64,000 nucleotides of DNA, from contig JBMONC010000045.1 of assembly GCA_049324875.1 (NCBI GenBank), positions 24,823 through 88,822 of the forward strand, read 5' to 3'. Below are positions 57,130 to 64,000 of this stretch, one piece after another; the first letter of the stretch is position 1, and every line of letters starts with the position of its first letter. The position numbers and the translations under genes were made by a program. This stretch comes from JAWLHU01 sp049324875 (GTDB lineage Bacteria; Bacillota; Sulfobacillia; Symbiobacteriales; Symbiobacteriaceae). The notes below the pieces were generated by a model. The model saw only the letters and a list, made by a program, of their open reading frames with translations, searched no databases and had not been told where the DNA came from.

Positions 57130-58256
57130 CGGGTCATCACCTCCCGGCGCAGCCAGTCAACCGCCTCACGGAAGGCGCCGACCGGGCAGAGGAAGTTGCA
57201 CCAGATCCGCTTGACGAAGATGGCGCTGACCAGCACGGTCAGCAGCACCACCCACTGCAGGTTGGAGCCCTTGAAGAGGAAGAGGGTGGAGAAGGGTTCC
57301 ACGCTGCCGGTGCCGGGGCTCAGGGTAAAGAAGGCGACCATGGCGCTCAGCCAGAGGAGCGCCCAGCGGATCCAGCTGAGGGCCCGGCGGAGCCGCAGGG
57401 AAGGCCGGATCATGTTGCCGCCTACCAGGCTGAGCAGCTCCTGAGCCGCCCCGAAGGGGCAGAGCCAGTAGCAGTACCAGTTGTGGCCCACCGTCACCGT
57501 CAGGATCAGCACCCCCGCCACCAGCAGGTACCAGCGGACCGCCTCCTGCAGGGGCGGGGCGTAGCCCATCAGCAGCGCCGTCAGTTGGGGGATGGCGAAG
57601 AGCGCCCCCAGCCAGAAGCCCATCACCACCGTGGAAAGGGCGAGGAGGGGGAGGCGCAGCCTCGTCAGGTTGAGCTTCCAGAGCGCCAGGGAGAGCAGCA
57701 TCATGCCCAGGAGCGCCCACTCCTCCAGCCCGAAGGTGATCTCGAGCTTCGACTGCGGGGTGGCCAGGCCGAACTCGGTCCGGGCCACCTCATAGGCGCC
57801 CAGCCGTGCCGCCTCCGCGATGGCGCGGGAGGTGATCGTCGCCCCCGAGACCCCCTGCAGGTCCGCGCCCAGCTGCATCGGGGCGTTGGCCTTCAGCCCC
57901 CGGAACTGCTCCAGCAGGCCGGAGCGGGCCACCGAGAGAAAGAAGCCCGGGGTCTCCTTGTGGTCGATGGGGGTGACCGCCACCAGCCTGCCCTCCCGAT
58001 CCAGGCGGACGGCGACGGTGAGCGGCCCGCCGTAACCCGGGCGGGTGGCGACCGCCAGGAAGCCCACGTGGGCCCCGGAGGCGTCCATGATGGGGCGGTA
58101 CCGTTCCCCGGGGTCCAGCCGCTCCCCCGTCTCCAGCGTCGCCATGATCGCAGGGGTCAGGTCCGGGCCCGGGGCGAGCCGGGCATAGAGCAAGCCAGCA
58201 AGCAGGCCAAGCAGAGCCACGGCGATGACCGACTTGCGCAGCCAGGGCGTTGACAT
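57093..58256 (-). CDS. rdhC: FMN-binding, NosR/NapH-like membrane iron-sulfur protein (RdhC-type)
   Basis: 387 residues from ATG 58256 (GGAGGAG 8 bases upstream). TM1 (KSVIAVALLGLLAGLLYARL) is followed by an extracytoplasmic FMN-binding domain. Its flavinylation motif is SGATITS (residues 137-143), the site ApbE modifies. Five C-terminal helices carry two Cys clusters, CYWLCPFGAAQELL and CNFLCPVGAFREA (C-x3-C-P). It lacks the full C-terminal ferredoxin domain of long NosR. It may pass electrons from quinol across the membrane to RdhA or act in cofactor maturation. Confidence 0.88.
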   Translation of the reverse strand: MSTPWLRKSVIAVALLGLLAGLLYARLAPGPDLTPAIMATLETGERLDPGERYRPIMDASGAHVGFLAVATRPGYGGPLTVAVRLDREGRLVAVTPIDHKETPGFFLSVARSGLLEQFRGLKANAPMQLGADLQGVSGATITSRAIAEAARLGAYEVARTEFGLATPQSKLEITFGLEEWALLGMMLLSLALWKLNLTRLRLPLLALSTVVMGFWLGALFAIPQLTALLMGYAPPLQEAVRWYLLVAGVLILTVTVGHNWYCYWLCPFGAAQELLSLVGGNMIRPSLRLRRALSWIRWALLWLSAMVAFFTLSPGTGSVEPFSTLFLFKGSNLQWVVLLTVLVSAIFVKRIWCNFLCPVGAFREAVDWLRREVMTRWRAKTRPDITT

Positions 58257-58286
58257 GGGGTACACTCCTCCGGCCAGAAGTTGAAG

Positions 58287-58313
58287 CCGGCCCGCCGGGG
58301 ATGGCGGGCCGGC
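58287..58313. other. Strong intra-operon hairpin between rdhB and rdhC
   Basis: GCCGGCCCGCC / GGCGGGCCGGC (58286-58313), a perfect 11-bp stem with a 6-nt loop in the 70-bp gap. There is no T-run on the minus strand. It could slow decay of rdhAB mRNA or reduce read-through, giving more RdhAB than RdhC. Confidence 0.55.
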
Positions 58314-58326
58314 AGGGCTGAATTCC

Positions 58327-58590
58327 TCAGCTCAGTTTGGTCCAGCGGCGGATCATCGGCACGGCCAGCACCAGGGTCGGGAGGCCGAAGAACAAGGTGC
58401 CCCGGAGCGCTGCCACCGACTCGCCCTCCTCCAGGGAGACGACGAGGAAGGAGAGGGTGGTGAAGACCAGCAGGGCGACGGCCAGCAGCCAGATCCAGTC
58501 GAACCACTTCAGGCCCAGCTTCAGCAGGCGGCCGCCGTAGACAGCCAGAAGGGCAAGGGCGGCGCCGACAAGCATCCAGATAAACGGCAT
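58327..58590 (-). CDS. rdhB: Reductive dehalogenase membrane anchor (RdhB)
   Basis: 87 residues with three hydrophobic helices (FIWMLVGAALALLAVYGG, WFDWIWLLAVALLVFTTLSF, TLFFGLPTLVLAVPMI) and the C-terminal RRWTKLS. Size, topology, the tryptophan-rich WFDWIW segment and its place directly behind rdhA match RdhB anchors that hold RdhA on the outer face of the membrane. AGGAGG lies 7 bases before the ATG. Confidence 0.86.
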   Translation of the reverse strand: MPFIWMLVGAALALLAVYGGRLLKLGLKWFDWIWLLAVALLVFTTLSFLVVSLEEGESVAALRGTLFFGLPTLVLAVPMIRRWTKLS

Positions 58591-58606
58591 GGTGTTCCCT
58601 CCTGAC

Positions 58607-59941
58607 CTAGATCTTCTTCCACCAGTCCTCGGGATTGACCTGTTCGCCGTAGCCCATCAGGTCATCCATCTCGGCGACCGCCCTGCCGATGAACGGCGCC
58701 TTAGCCAGGCCGAGCTTCACGGCGTCGTGGATCCAGCCGTCCTTCTTGTTGTAAGGACAGACCGAGATGCAGATGGTGCAGTTGGTGCCGGTGGCGGCCC
58801 AGCCGTTGGCCCGGCAGAGCTCGTGGTTGACCTGCCACTTGACGATGCCGCCGTTCTCCGAGAGGGTGGGCGCATCGGCGCTCTTCGGGCCGGTGGGGAT
58901 GCACTTGGCCGGGCAGGTCTCGGCACACTTCATGCAAGCCTCGCAGAAGGCCTGGACGCCGAACTCGATCGGCTTGTCGTGCTCCAGCGGCATGTTGGTG
59001 AAGATCTTGCCCAGGCGGATGCGCGGCCCGAACTTCGGGTGGATGATCAGGCCCAGGCGGCCCTGCTCGCCGAGACCGGCGTCGATCGCCATCGGCGGGG
59101 TGGGACCCATCTCGTTGCAGGAGGGGATGGCGATGAAGCCCAGGGCCCGGACGGCCGAGGAGATCGAGGCCAGGGCGGCCACCAGCTTCGAGTAGGCGAC
59201 GCCCGTCTCGGCCTGGCAGACGTTGGTGGGGGCGGTGGCGATGGAGTCATGGTCCATCTCAATCGCGATGACGATGACATTCTGCACATCCTCAGGCATC
59301 TCCACCGCCGGGACCACCTTGCCGCCGACGAACCACTCATCGTAGAGCCAGCGCTTGTCGACCTTGGCGAAGCCGACGTCCGAGGCGCCCAGCATCAGGC
59401 AGAGCTTCCGCATCCGGTGGGTGTGCTCGGCCAGGTCGGCGATCTCCACCGGCTTGGGGAGCTTGTCCTTCTCCTCGGGCTTGGGGAGCTTCCAGGCCAG
59501 CAGGCCGGCGTTGGGGGTGTGGATGTTGGTGCCGCCGGCGCTGGTCATGGTGCCGGCGCCGGAGTTGAAGGCCTGGTCGTACCGGCCGTAACCCGGGGTG
59601 TTCTTCTCCCGCAGCGCCTTGATCGTCTCGGCGTTCTTCTGGGTGATGAACTTCTGCGACTCATCCCAGCCGAGCCGGCCGATCATGTGGTTCTTCTGCT
59701 TGAACCGCTTGTACTCGCCGACCACCGGGTGGGGGTCGACGGTGCGCGGCCGGACGCTGACCTTGACCGCCCAGCTCTTCTGTACCCGATCACGGGTGGG
59801 TCCGACCGAGGCCTCTGCGACACCCGCTCCGCCGATCAACGCGGCGGCAGCGGCTCCGGCGATCCCGCTGGTGGTCAGGAACTGGCGGCGGGAAACACCC
59901 TGCTTCGGTTCCTCCTGGGGGACCTGCTGCTTCTCCTCCAT
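58607..59941 (-). CDS. rdhA: Reductive dehalogenase catalytic subunit (RdhA), Tat-exported
   Basis: 444 residues. The Tat signal is SRRQFLTTSGIAGAAAAALI near residues 17-36. The central corrinoid-binding/nitroreductase-like part has NVIVIAIEMDHDSIATAPT, GFIAIPSCNEMGPTPPMAID and AGLGEQGRLGLIIHPKFGPR followed by LGKIFTNMPL. Two iron-sulfur motifs follow: FCEACMKCAETCPAKCIP (C-x2-C-x2-C-x3-CP) and NCTICISVCPYNK. This is the RdhA layout; cytosolic QueG relatives lack the Tat leader and an RdhB. It should be a cobamide enzyme using an organohalide as terminal electron acceptor. The substrate cannot be predicted. Confidence 0.9.
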   Translation of the reverse strand: MEEKQQVPQEEPKQGVSRRQFLTTSGIAGAAAAALIGGAGVAEASVGPTRDRVQKSWAVKVSVRPRTVDPHPVVGEYKRFKQKNHMIGRLGWDESQKFITQKNAETIKALREKNTPGYGRYDQAFNSGAGTMTSAGGTNIHTPNAGLLAWKLPKPEEKDKLPKPVEIADLAEHTHRMRKLCLMLGASDVGFAKVDKRWLYDEWFVGGKVVPAVEMPEDVQNVIVIAIEMDHDSIATAPTNVCQAETGVAYSKLVAALASISSAVRALGFIAIPSCNEMGPTPPMAIDAGLGEQGRLGLIIHPKFGPRIRLGKIFTNMPLEHDKPIEFGVQAFCEACMKCAETCPAKCIPTGPKSADAPTLSENGGIVKWQVNHELCRANGWAATGTNCTICISVCPYNKKDGWIHDAVKLGLAKAPFIGRAVAEMDDLMGYGEQVNPEDWWKKI

Positions 59942-60009
59942 CTACAGACCGCTCCTTCCGAGAGAGGTTGGCTCCTGAGCCCACCTTACCAGGGGGAGCG
60001 TCTCAGACG

Positions 60010-60049
60010 CATAACAGTGATCGTTACCGCCGTAACAATTCCATAACAG
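60010..60049 (-). promoter_or_regulatory. Repeat-rich operator candidate upstream of rdhA
   Basis: Two identical direct octamers (minus-strand CTGTTATG at 60010-60017 and 60042-60049) stand 32 bp apart, three helical turns. Midway lies the inverted repeat GTTAC-CGCC-GTAAC (60023-60036). The block is in the 131-bp gap between the response-regulator stop and the rdhA start, so it is a likely binding site of the adjacent OmpR-type regulator. Confidence 0.5.
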
Positions 60050-60072
60050 GGGGTGCAATGAGGCCGAAAGTG

Positions 60073-60759
60073 CTATCGCCGGCTCAACTTATAGCCCACC
60101 CCGGGAATGGTCTGAAGTTGGTGGCGGGCCGGATGATCCCCCAGCTTCTGGCGGATGCGGGCGATGGTGACCCGCAGGTACTCCAGCGCATCCCGGTAGG
60201 CGGGCCCCCAGACATGGGTGAGGAGCTCCTCGTGCAGCACCACCTTGTCGACGTGGGCCGCCAGGTAGGCCAGCAGCTTGAACTCGGTGGGGGTAAAGTG
60301 GACCGGCTCGCCCTCCAGCCGGATCTCATGGGCTGCGACGTCGATGCAGAGCGGGCCGATGGTGAGAGAAGACGGGGCCGGTGATGCCGGGCCGTTGGCC
60401 GTGCGGCGGAGCACCGCCCGCACCCGGGCTACCAGCTCGTCCACATCGAAGGGCTTGATGATGTAGTCGTCCGCCCCCAGATCCAGCCCCTGGACCTTGT
60501 CCGAGGAGGCGGAGCGGGCGGTGAGGATGATGACGGGAAGCCTTGAGAAGCGCCGGATGCGCTGAAAGACCTCCAGGCCGTCGATGTCGGGCAGCCCCAA
60601 ATCCAGCAGCAGCAGGTCGGGCTCCTGCTGCTCGCAGGCCGCAATCGCCTCGCCGCCGGTGGAGGCCAGGAGCACCTCGTACCCCGCAGCCCGGAGGTTG
60701 GCGCGGATGAACCGCTGGATGCGGGGTTCATCATCCACGATCAGAATCGACTGCTTCAT
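60073..60759 (-). CDS. OmpR/PhoB-family response regulator
   Basis: 228 residues from ATG 60759 (GAGGAGGTG upstream). Receiver domain 1-120 with acidic pair D9-D10, phosphoacceptor D53 in LLLLDLGLPDIDG, and the Lys of YIIKPFD. The winged-helix effector domain ends with VHFTPTEFKLLAYLAAH, LRVTIARIRQKLGDHPARHQ and QTIPGVGYKL, closely like KdpE. It overlaps the kinase gene by 29 bp and lies directly upstream of rdhA, so the dehalogenase genes are its likely target. Confidence 0.94.
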   Translation of the reverse strand: MKQSILIVDDEPRIQRFIRANLRAAGYEVLLASTGGEAIAACEQQEPDLLLLDLGLPDIDGLEVFQRIRRFSRLPVIILTARSASSDKVQGLDLGADDYIIKPFDVDELVARVRAVLRRTANGPASPAPSSLTIGPLCIDVAAHEIRLEGEPVHFTPTEFKLLAYLAAHVDKVVLHEELLTHVWGPAYRDALEYLRVTIARIRQKLGDHPARHQLQTIPGVGYKLSRR

Positions 60760-63385
60760 CGGGCGCACCTCCTCGGCCGGGGTTGGGGAGGGGGAGTGTG
60801 ACGTGGAAGGTGGAGCCCCGCTCGGGGTTCCGCTCGGCCCAGATCCGCCCGCCGTGGGACTCCACAATCCCCCGGCAGATGGCCAGTCCCAGGCCGGTGC
60901 CCCGCAGCTTGCGGATCGAGGGCGCCTCCCCCCGGTAGAACCGGTCGAAGACCTTCTCCAGCTCGTCCGGCGGGATCCCGATCCCCTCGTCGCAGACCGA
61001 GGTTCGCAGGGCGTGATCCCTCACCACGGTCTCCAGCCGGATGCTCCGGCCCGGGTCGGAGTAGCGGGCGGCGTTGGCCAGCAGGTTGTCCAGCACCTGC
61101 TCCAGCCGGCCGGCATCGCCCCGTAGCGGCGGCATGTCGGGCGCCAGGGAGAGCTGCAGGTCGTGCTCGGGCCAGCGGGCGCGGGCATGGCGGATCGCCC
61201 GGCTGCAGACCGAGGCCCAGTCCACCGGTCCTACCTGCAGCGCCAGGTTGCCGGTGTTGATCCGGGCCATGTCCAGCAGCGACTCGATCAGCTCCTTCAG
61301 CCGCTGGCTCTCCTCCACGATCCCCTGGAGGAAGTCCAACCGCTCTTCGGGCTCCAGCGATGCCTCCAGGGAGAGCAGGGTGGTGGCGCTGCCCAGAATG
61401 GCGGTCAGCGGGGTTCGCAGCTCGTGGGAGACGTTGGCGATCAGCTCATCCTTGTCCCGCTCCAGCTTTCGCTCCTGGGTCACATCCCGCAGGAGGATGC
61501 CGTAGCCCAGGTAGTTCAGCCCCTCGCCCATCACCGGGAAGATGGTGGCTGCGACGGTCCGCCGGGGAGGCCCCGGCAGCTGGATGTCGGCGTAGGAGCC
61601 GCCGTTGGTCGGGGTGGGGTGCAGCACCGTGCCGTCGGGCCACTGGGCGAACCACTGGCGGAGCGGCTGGCCCCAGGCCGGCGGCTGCTCCAGCTGCAGG
61701 AGCCGCCCGGCCGCCCCGTTGGCGAACCGGACCCGGTCGTTGGCATCCACCAGCAGCAGCCCTTCGGCCATGGAGTTGGTGATGGAGAGCAGGGTGTTCC
61801 GCTGCTCCTTCACCTCCTCAAAGAGCCAGGCGGCGGAGACGGCGGGACCCACCTGGCCCGCCAGGGTCGAGAGCAGTTCCACCGACAGGTCGCTGAAGCG
61901 GCCCGGCTCCCGGTGGATGGCGGCCAGCACGCCCACCGCCTCGCCGGAGGCGCGGATCGGCACCCCACAGAAGGAGGCGTGCGGGTACTGCTCGGTCCAG
62001 GAGCCGAAGAGGTCCCGCCGGGTGCTGACATCGATGACGATCTCCGGCTCGCCGGTGGCCATGATCCGGGCGCCCATCCCCCGCTGCAGCTCCGCCTCGG
62101 TGGGGCGCAGCCAGGGGAGGGTGCCGGTGTGGACGCCCGCCATCTCCACCCTTCCGCTGGGGCGGCGCAGCAGCACCAGGCCCACATCGGCCTCCACCAG
62201 CTCGGCGATGCCGGATGCCACCTGCTGCATCAGCGGCTCCAGCTCCAGCACCCCCGTCACCTGTGTCGCCGTCTCGTTCAGGACCTTCAGCTCCCGGGTC
62301 CGGTCGGCCACCCGCTCCTCCAGGGTGCTGTTCCACCGGACCAGGGCCTGCTGGTACTCCTGCAGGGAGGCGATCATCAGGTTGAACTGGCGGTGCAGTT
62401 CGGCCATCTCCGCCGGCATCGGCTGGCGGGAGGGGGGGACCCGCACGCTCAGATCGCCCAGCCCCACGGCCCGGGCGGCCCGGATCAGGGCGACCACCGG
62501 CTCGTTCATCGTCCTGGCCAGCAGCCAGGCCATCAGCCAGCCCAGGCCCAGCGCCAGCGCCACGGTGAGGACCGAGCTGTTCAGCGTCCGGTGCCACGGG
62601 GCCTCCAGGGCGGTGGTCGGGGTGATCACCGCCACCCCCCACCCCAGGTCAGGGATCGTGGCATAGCCGGCCACCGTCGCCTCGTCCTCCACCCAGGTGG
62701 TGCCGTTCCGGATCCGCTGCACATGGATCGAGTCCTTGAAGGAGGCGAAGGGCTCCGACTCGCCGGCACCGCTCTCGGCGATCAGCTTCTCCTCGCCATC
62801 CACCAGCAGGATCGCCTCGCCGGGGAAGGTGCTGTGCTGCTCCAGCAGGTGGGCCATGCGGGAGAGGTCCAGACCGCCGGAGATGTAGTAGCGCAGGTTC
62901 CGCTCCTGGTCGAGGATCGGCGCCACCATGGTGATCAGCGGCCGCATCTCGATGACGACGCCGGGGATCACCGGCGAATAGACCATCTGCCTGGTCTGCT
63001 TCAGCGGCTCGAAGTACCAGGCGGCGGCGTAGTTCCGCCCCGCCAGCGGGTTGCCGCTCGGGTCGTGGGTAGGGGAGAAGACCAGGGAGTTGCCCTCCGA
63101 GTCCCCGATGAAGGTCCCCACGATGCCCGGGTACTCCTGGCGCATCCGGTCGAGGATCGCCTGCAGGTCCAGGGCGGTGGGATCGGAGACGGTCTCCAGC
63201 TGGCGCGCCAGAGTCCGGACCGCCCGGGCGTGGACCGACACGTATTCCTGCACATCGGTGGCCAGAGCCTGCGCCCGGAGCCGCTGCCCCTCCCGCGCTT
63301 CCTGACTGGTCTGACGCAGCGACCGCAGCTGGCTGGCGCCGAAGACCAGGGTGGGGACCGTGGCAGCGACGAAGAGGACCAGCAT
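60731..63385 (-). CDS. Membrane sensor histidine kinase (dCACHE-HAMP-GAF-PAS-HisKA-HATPase)
   Basis: At least 884 residues. Order: TM1 (LVLFVAATVPTLVFGA), a large extracytoplasmic dCACHE-like domain (about 30-265), TM2 (LTVALALGLGWLMAWLLA), HAMP, coiled coil, GAF (about 385-520), PAS (about 535-640), the phospho-His box ANVSHELRTPLTAIL, and the ATPase with NLLANAARYSDPG, DEGIGIPPDELEKVFDRFYRG and GTGLGLAICRGI. ATG 63385 has no ribosome site; a CTG at 63415 in frame, 10 bases after AGGGAG, would add TSRRLQTYL and may be the true start. Partner of the response regulator. Confidence 0.93.
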   Translation of the reverse strand: MLVLFVAATVPTLVFGASQLRSLRQTSQEAREGQRLRAQALATDVQEYVSVHARAVRTLARQLETVSDPTALDLQAILDRMRQEYPGIVGTFIGDSEGNSLVFSPTHDPSGNPLAGRNYAAAWYFEPLKQTRQMVYSPVIPGVVIEMRPLITMVAPILDQERNLRYYISGGLDLSRMAHLLEQHSTFPGEAILLVDGEEKLIAESGAGESEPFASFKDSIHVQRIRNGTTWVEDEATVAGYATIPDLGWGVAVITPTTALEAPWHRTLNSSVLTVALALGLGWLMAWLLARTMNEPVVALIRAARAVGLGDLSVRVPPSRQPMPAEMAELHRQFNLMIASLQEYQQALVRWNSTLEERVADRTRELKVLNETATQVTGVLELEPLMQQVASGIAELVEADVGLVLLRRPSGRVEMAGVHTGTLPWLRPTEAELQRGMGARIMATGEPEIVIDVSTRRDLFGSWTEQYPHASFCGVPIRASGEAVGVLAAIHREPGRFSDLSVELLSTLAGQVGPAVSAAWLFEEVKEQRNTLLSITNSMAEGLLLVDANDRVRFANGAAGRLLQLEQPPAWGQPLRQWFAQWPDGTVLHPTPTNGGSYADIQLPGPPRRTVAATIFPVMGEGLNYLGYGILLRDVTQERKLERDKDELIANVSHELRTPLTAILGSATTLLSLEASLEPEERLDFLQGIVEESQRLKELIESLLDMARINTGNLALQVGPVDWASVCSRAIRHARARWPEHDLQLSLAPDMPPLRGDAGRLEQVLDNLLANAARYSDPGRSIRLETVVRDHALRTSVCDEGIGIPPDELEKVFDRFYRGEAPSIRKLRGTGLGLAICRGIVESHGGRIWAERNPERGSTFHVTLPLPNPGRGGAPDEAVDSDRG

Positions 63386-63548
63386 GAGATAGGTCTGAAG
63401 CCGGCGTGAGGTCAGGGGGCACCCACTCCCTTCTGGGAGGATCTACCCTCATCATAGCCACCTGCGGTGGCGGGGGACATGAGGAGAGAGAGCCCATTCG
63501 GGGAGTGCCATCGGATTATTTGCACCACAATTCATGGCAAATACTGGC

Positions 63549-63578
63549 TTTACACCCCCGGTAGTCATTGGGTACAAT
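63549..63578 (+). promoter_or_regulatory. Sigma-A promoter of trxA
   Basis: TTTACA, 18-bp spacer, TACAAT (63573-63578), 43 bp before the GTG start. Confidence 0.65.
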
Positions 63579-63620
63579 AGGGGCGCAACGCGTTCCGTAC
63601 ATACAGAAGGAGGATGCCAC

Positions 63621-63953
63621 GTGGCCAGCGATAAGGTTCTGACGTTTTCGTCCGCGAACTGGGAGGCGGAGGTTGAGAGGGCTTCCACCCCCGTGCTGGT
63701 GGACTTCTGGGCTGTCTGGTGCGGCCCTTGTCGCATGATCGCTCCCATCGTTGATGAGCTTGCAAACGAGTATGCGGGCAAGCTGAAGGTCGGCAAGCTG
63801 AACGTGGACGAGAACAACGCCGTCGCCGCCAAGTACGGGGTGATGTCGATCCCGACCCTGCTGATCTTCAAGAACGGCCAGCCGGTGGAGCGGATCGTCG
63901 GGTTCCAGCCGAAGAAGGAGCTGGCCGCCAAGATCGACCGGGCGCTGGGGTAA
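63621..63953 (+). CDS. trxA: Thioredoxin
   Basis: 110 residues from GTG with AAGGAGG 7 bases upstream. The redox site WCGPC is at residues 33-37 in VLVDFWAVWCGPCRMIAPI. The cis-proline loop is SIPTLLIF and the C-terminal FQPKKELAAKIDRAL is typical. A general cytoplasmic disulfide reductase. It has its own promoter and terminator. Confidence 0.97.
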   Translation: MASDKVLTFSSANWEAEVERASTPVLVDFWAVWCGPCRMIAPIVDELANEYAGKLKVGKLNVDENNAVAAKYGVMSIPTLLIFKNGQPVERIVGFQPKKELAAKIDRALG

Positions 63954-63966
63954 GCATAGTAGAATC

Positions 63967-63999
63967 GAGCGGCTCTCCGGGAGGGGGGCCGCTCTTTTT
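63967..63999 (+). terminator. Terminator of trxA
   Basis: GAGCGGC ... GCCGCTC with an inner CTCC/GGAG extension, then TTTTT. Confidence 0.85.
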
Positions 64000-64000
64000 G

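Noticed and set aside
58607..59941. Epoxyqueuosine reductase (QueG) as an alternative identity for RdhA
   Set aside because: The Tat leader, the RdhB-like neighbour and the NosR/ApbE context point to a respiratory exported enzyme; QueG is cytosolic and lacks these.
61163..63409. A 748-codon plus-strand frame antisense to the histidine kinase
   Set aside because: Low-complexity shadow composition; the minus strand encodes clear sensor-kinase domains throughout.

Overview
The window is GC-rich (mostly well above 60 percent G+C) DNA from a Gram-positive, endospore-forming bacterium. The support is a gerA-gerB-gerC germination operon with a YhcN/YlaJ-type spore lipoprotein, a SpoIIE-like PP2C phosphatase, strong AGGAGG-type ribosome binding sites, many GTG/TTG starts, a T-box leader, and the secDF - recJ - apt - relA - dtd - MBL hydrolase - hemZ - hisS - aspS gene order known from Firmicutes. 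A deep-branching high-GC clostridial lineage such as Symbiobacterium fits best; the genus is inferred, not shown.

Layout. 1-7.4 kb: end of a glycerophosphodiesterase, a TPR membrane protein, a tiny tatA, a copper-amine-oxidase-N-like secreted protein, a YitT membrane protein, an interspersed repeat, an MreB-like protein, and a divergent XRE regulator / helical-repeat protein pair. 7.4-12.7 kb: the germination operon with a hidden two-TM small protein, then two lipoproteins. 12.8-17.9 kb: a sugar operon (PHP protein, GH4 glycosidase, ChbG-type deacetylase, EIICBA permease). 18-23.3 kb: a small repressor-like gene, SpoIIE-like phosphatase, P-loop protein, signal peptidase I, HD hydrolase, secD-secF. 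23.3-29.9 kb: AhpD-like protein, second repeat copy, MFS exporter, Nudix hydrolase, and a MoxR/BchI-like AAA+ with a VWA partner. 30-53.4 kb: the conserved recJ-apt-relA-dtd-hemZ-hisS-aspS backbone, interrupted by pepF, an ECF sigma factor fused to HEAT repeats, DoxX, MarR and an MFS transporter. 53.4-55.1 kb: Hsp20, a collapsed repeat copy, a CBS-HEPN protein and a candidate non-coding RNA. 55.1-63.4 kb, minus strand: a complete reductive-dehalogenase-type cassette (histidine kinase, response regulator, rdhA, rdhB, an NosR-like FMN protein, a 38-residue protein, ApbE flavin transferase, a Gx-transporter/NusG-II fusion). The window ends with thioredoxin.

The most notable points are: (1) a family of low-GC repeats with 30-bp perfect terminal inverted repeats, all three copies lying between convergent genes, one of them collapsed to its termini; (2) a hisS-aspS leader that combines a T-box whose specifier region reads CAC-GAC (His-Asp) with a downstream 37-codon leader ORF carrying four consecutive His codons and ending directly at the hisS start; (3) the organohalide-respiration-like cassette with its own two-component system and a repeat-rich operator; (4) an ECF sigma-HEAT fusion and a CBS-HEPN fusion. 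Several small genes (tatA, a two-TM Ger-associated protein, the His leader peptide and a 38-residue TM protein) are easily missed by automatic annotation.
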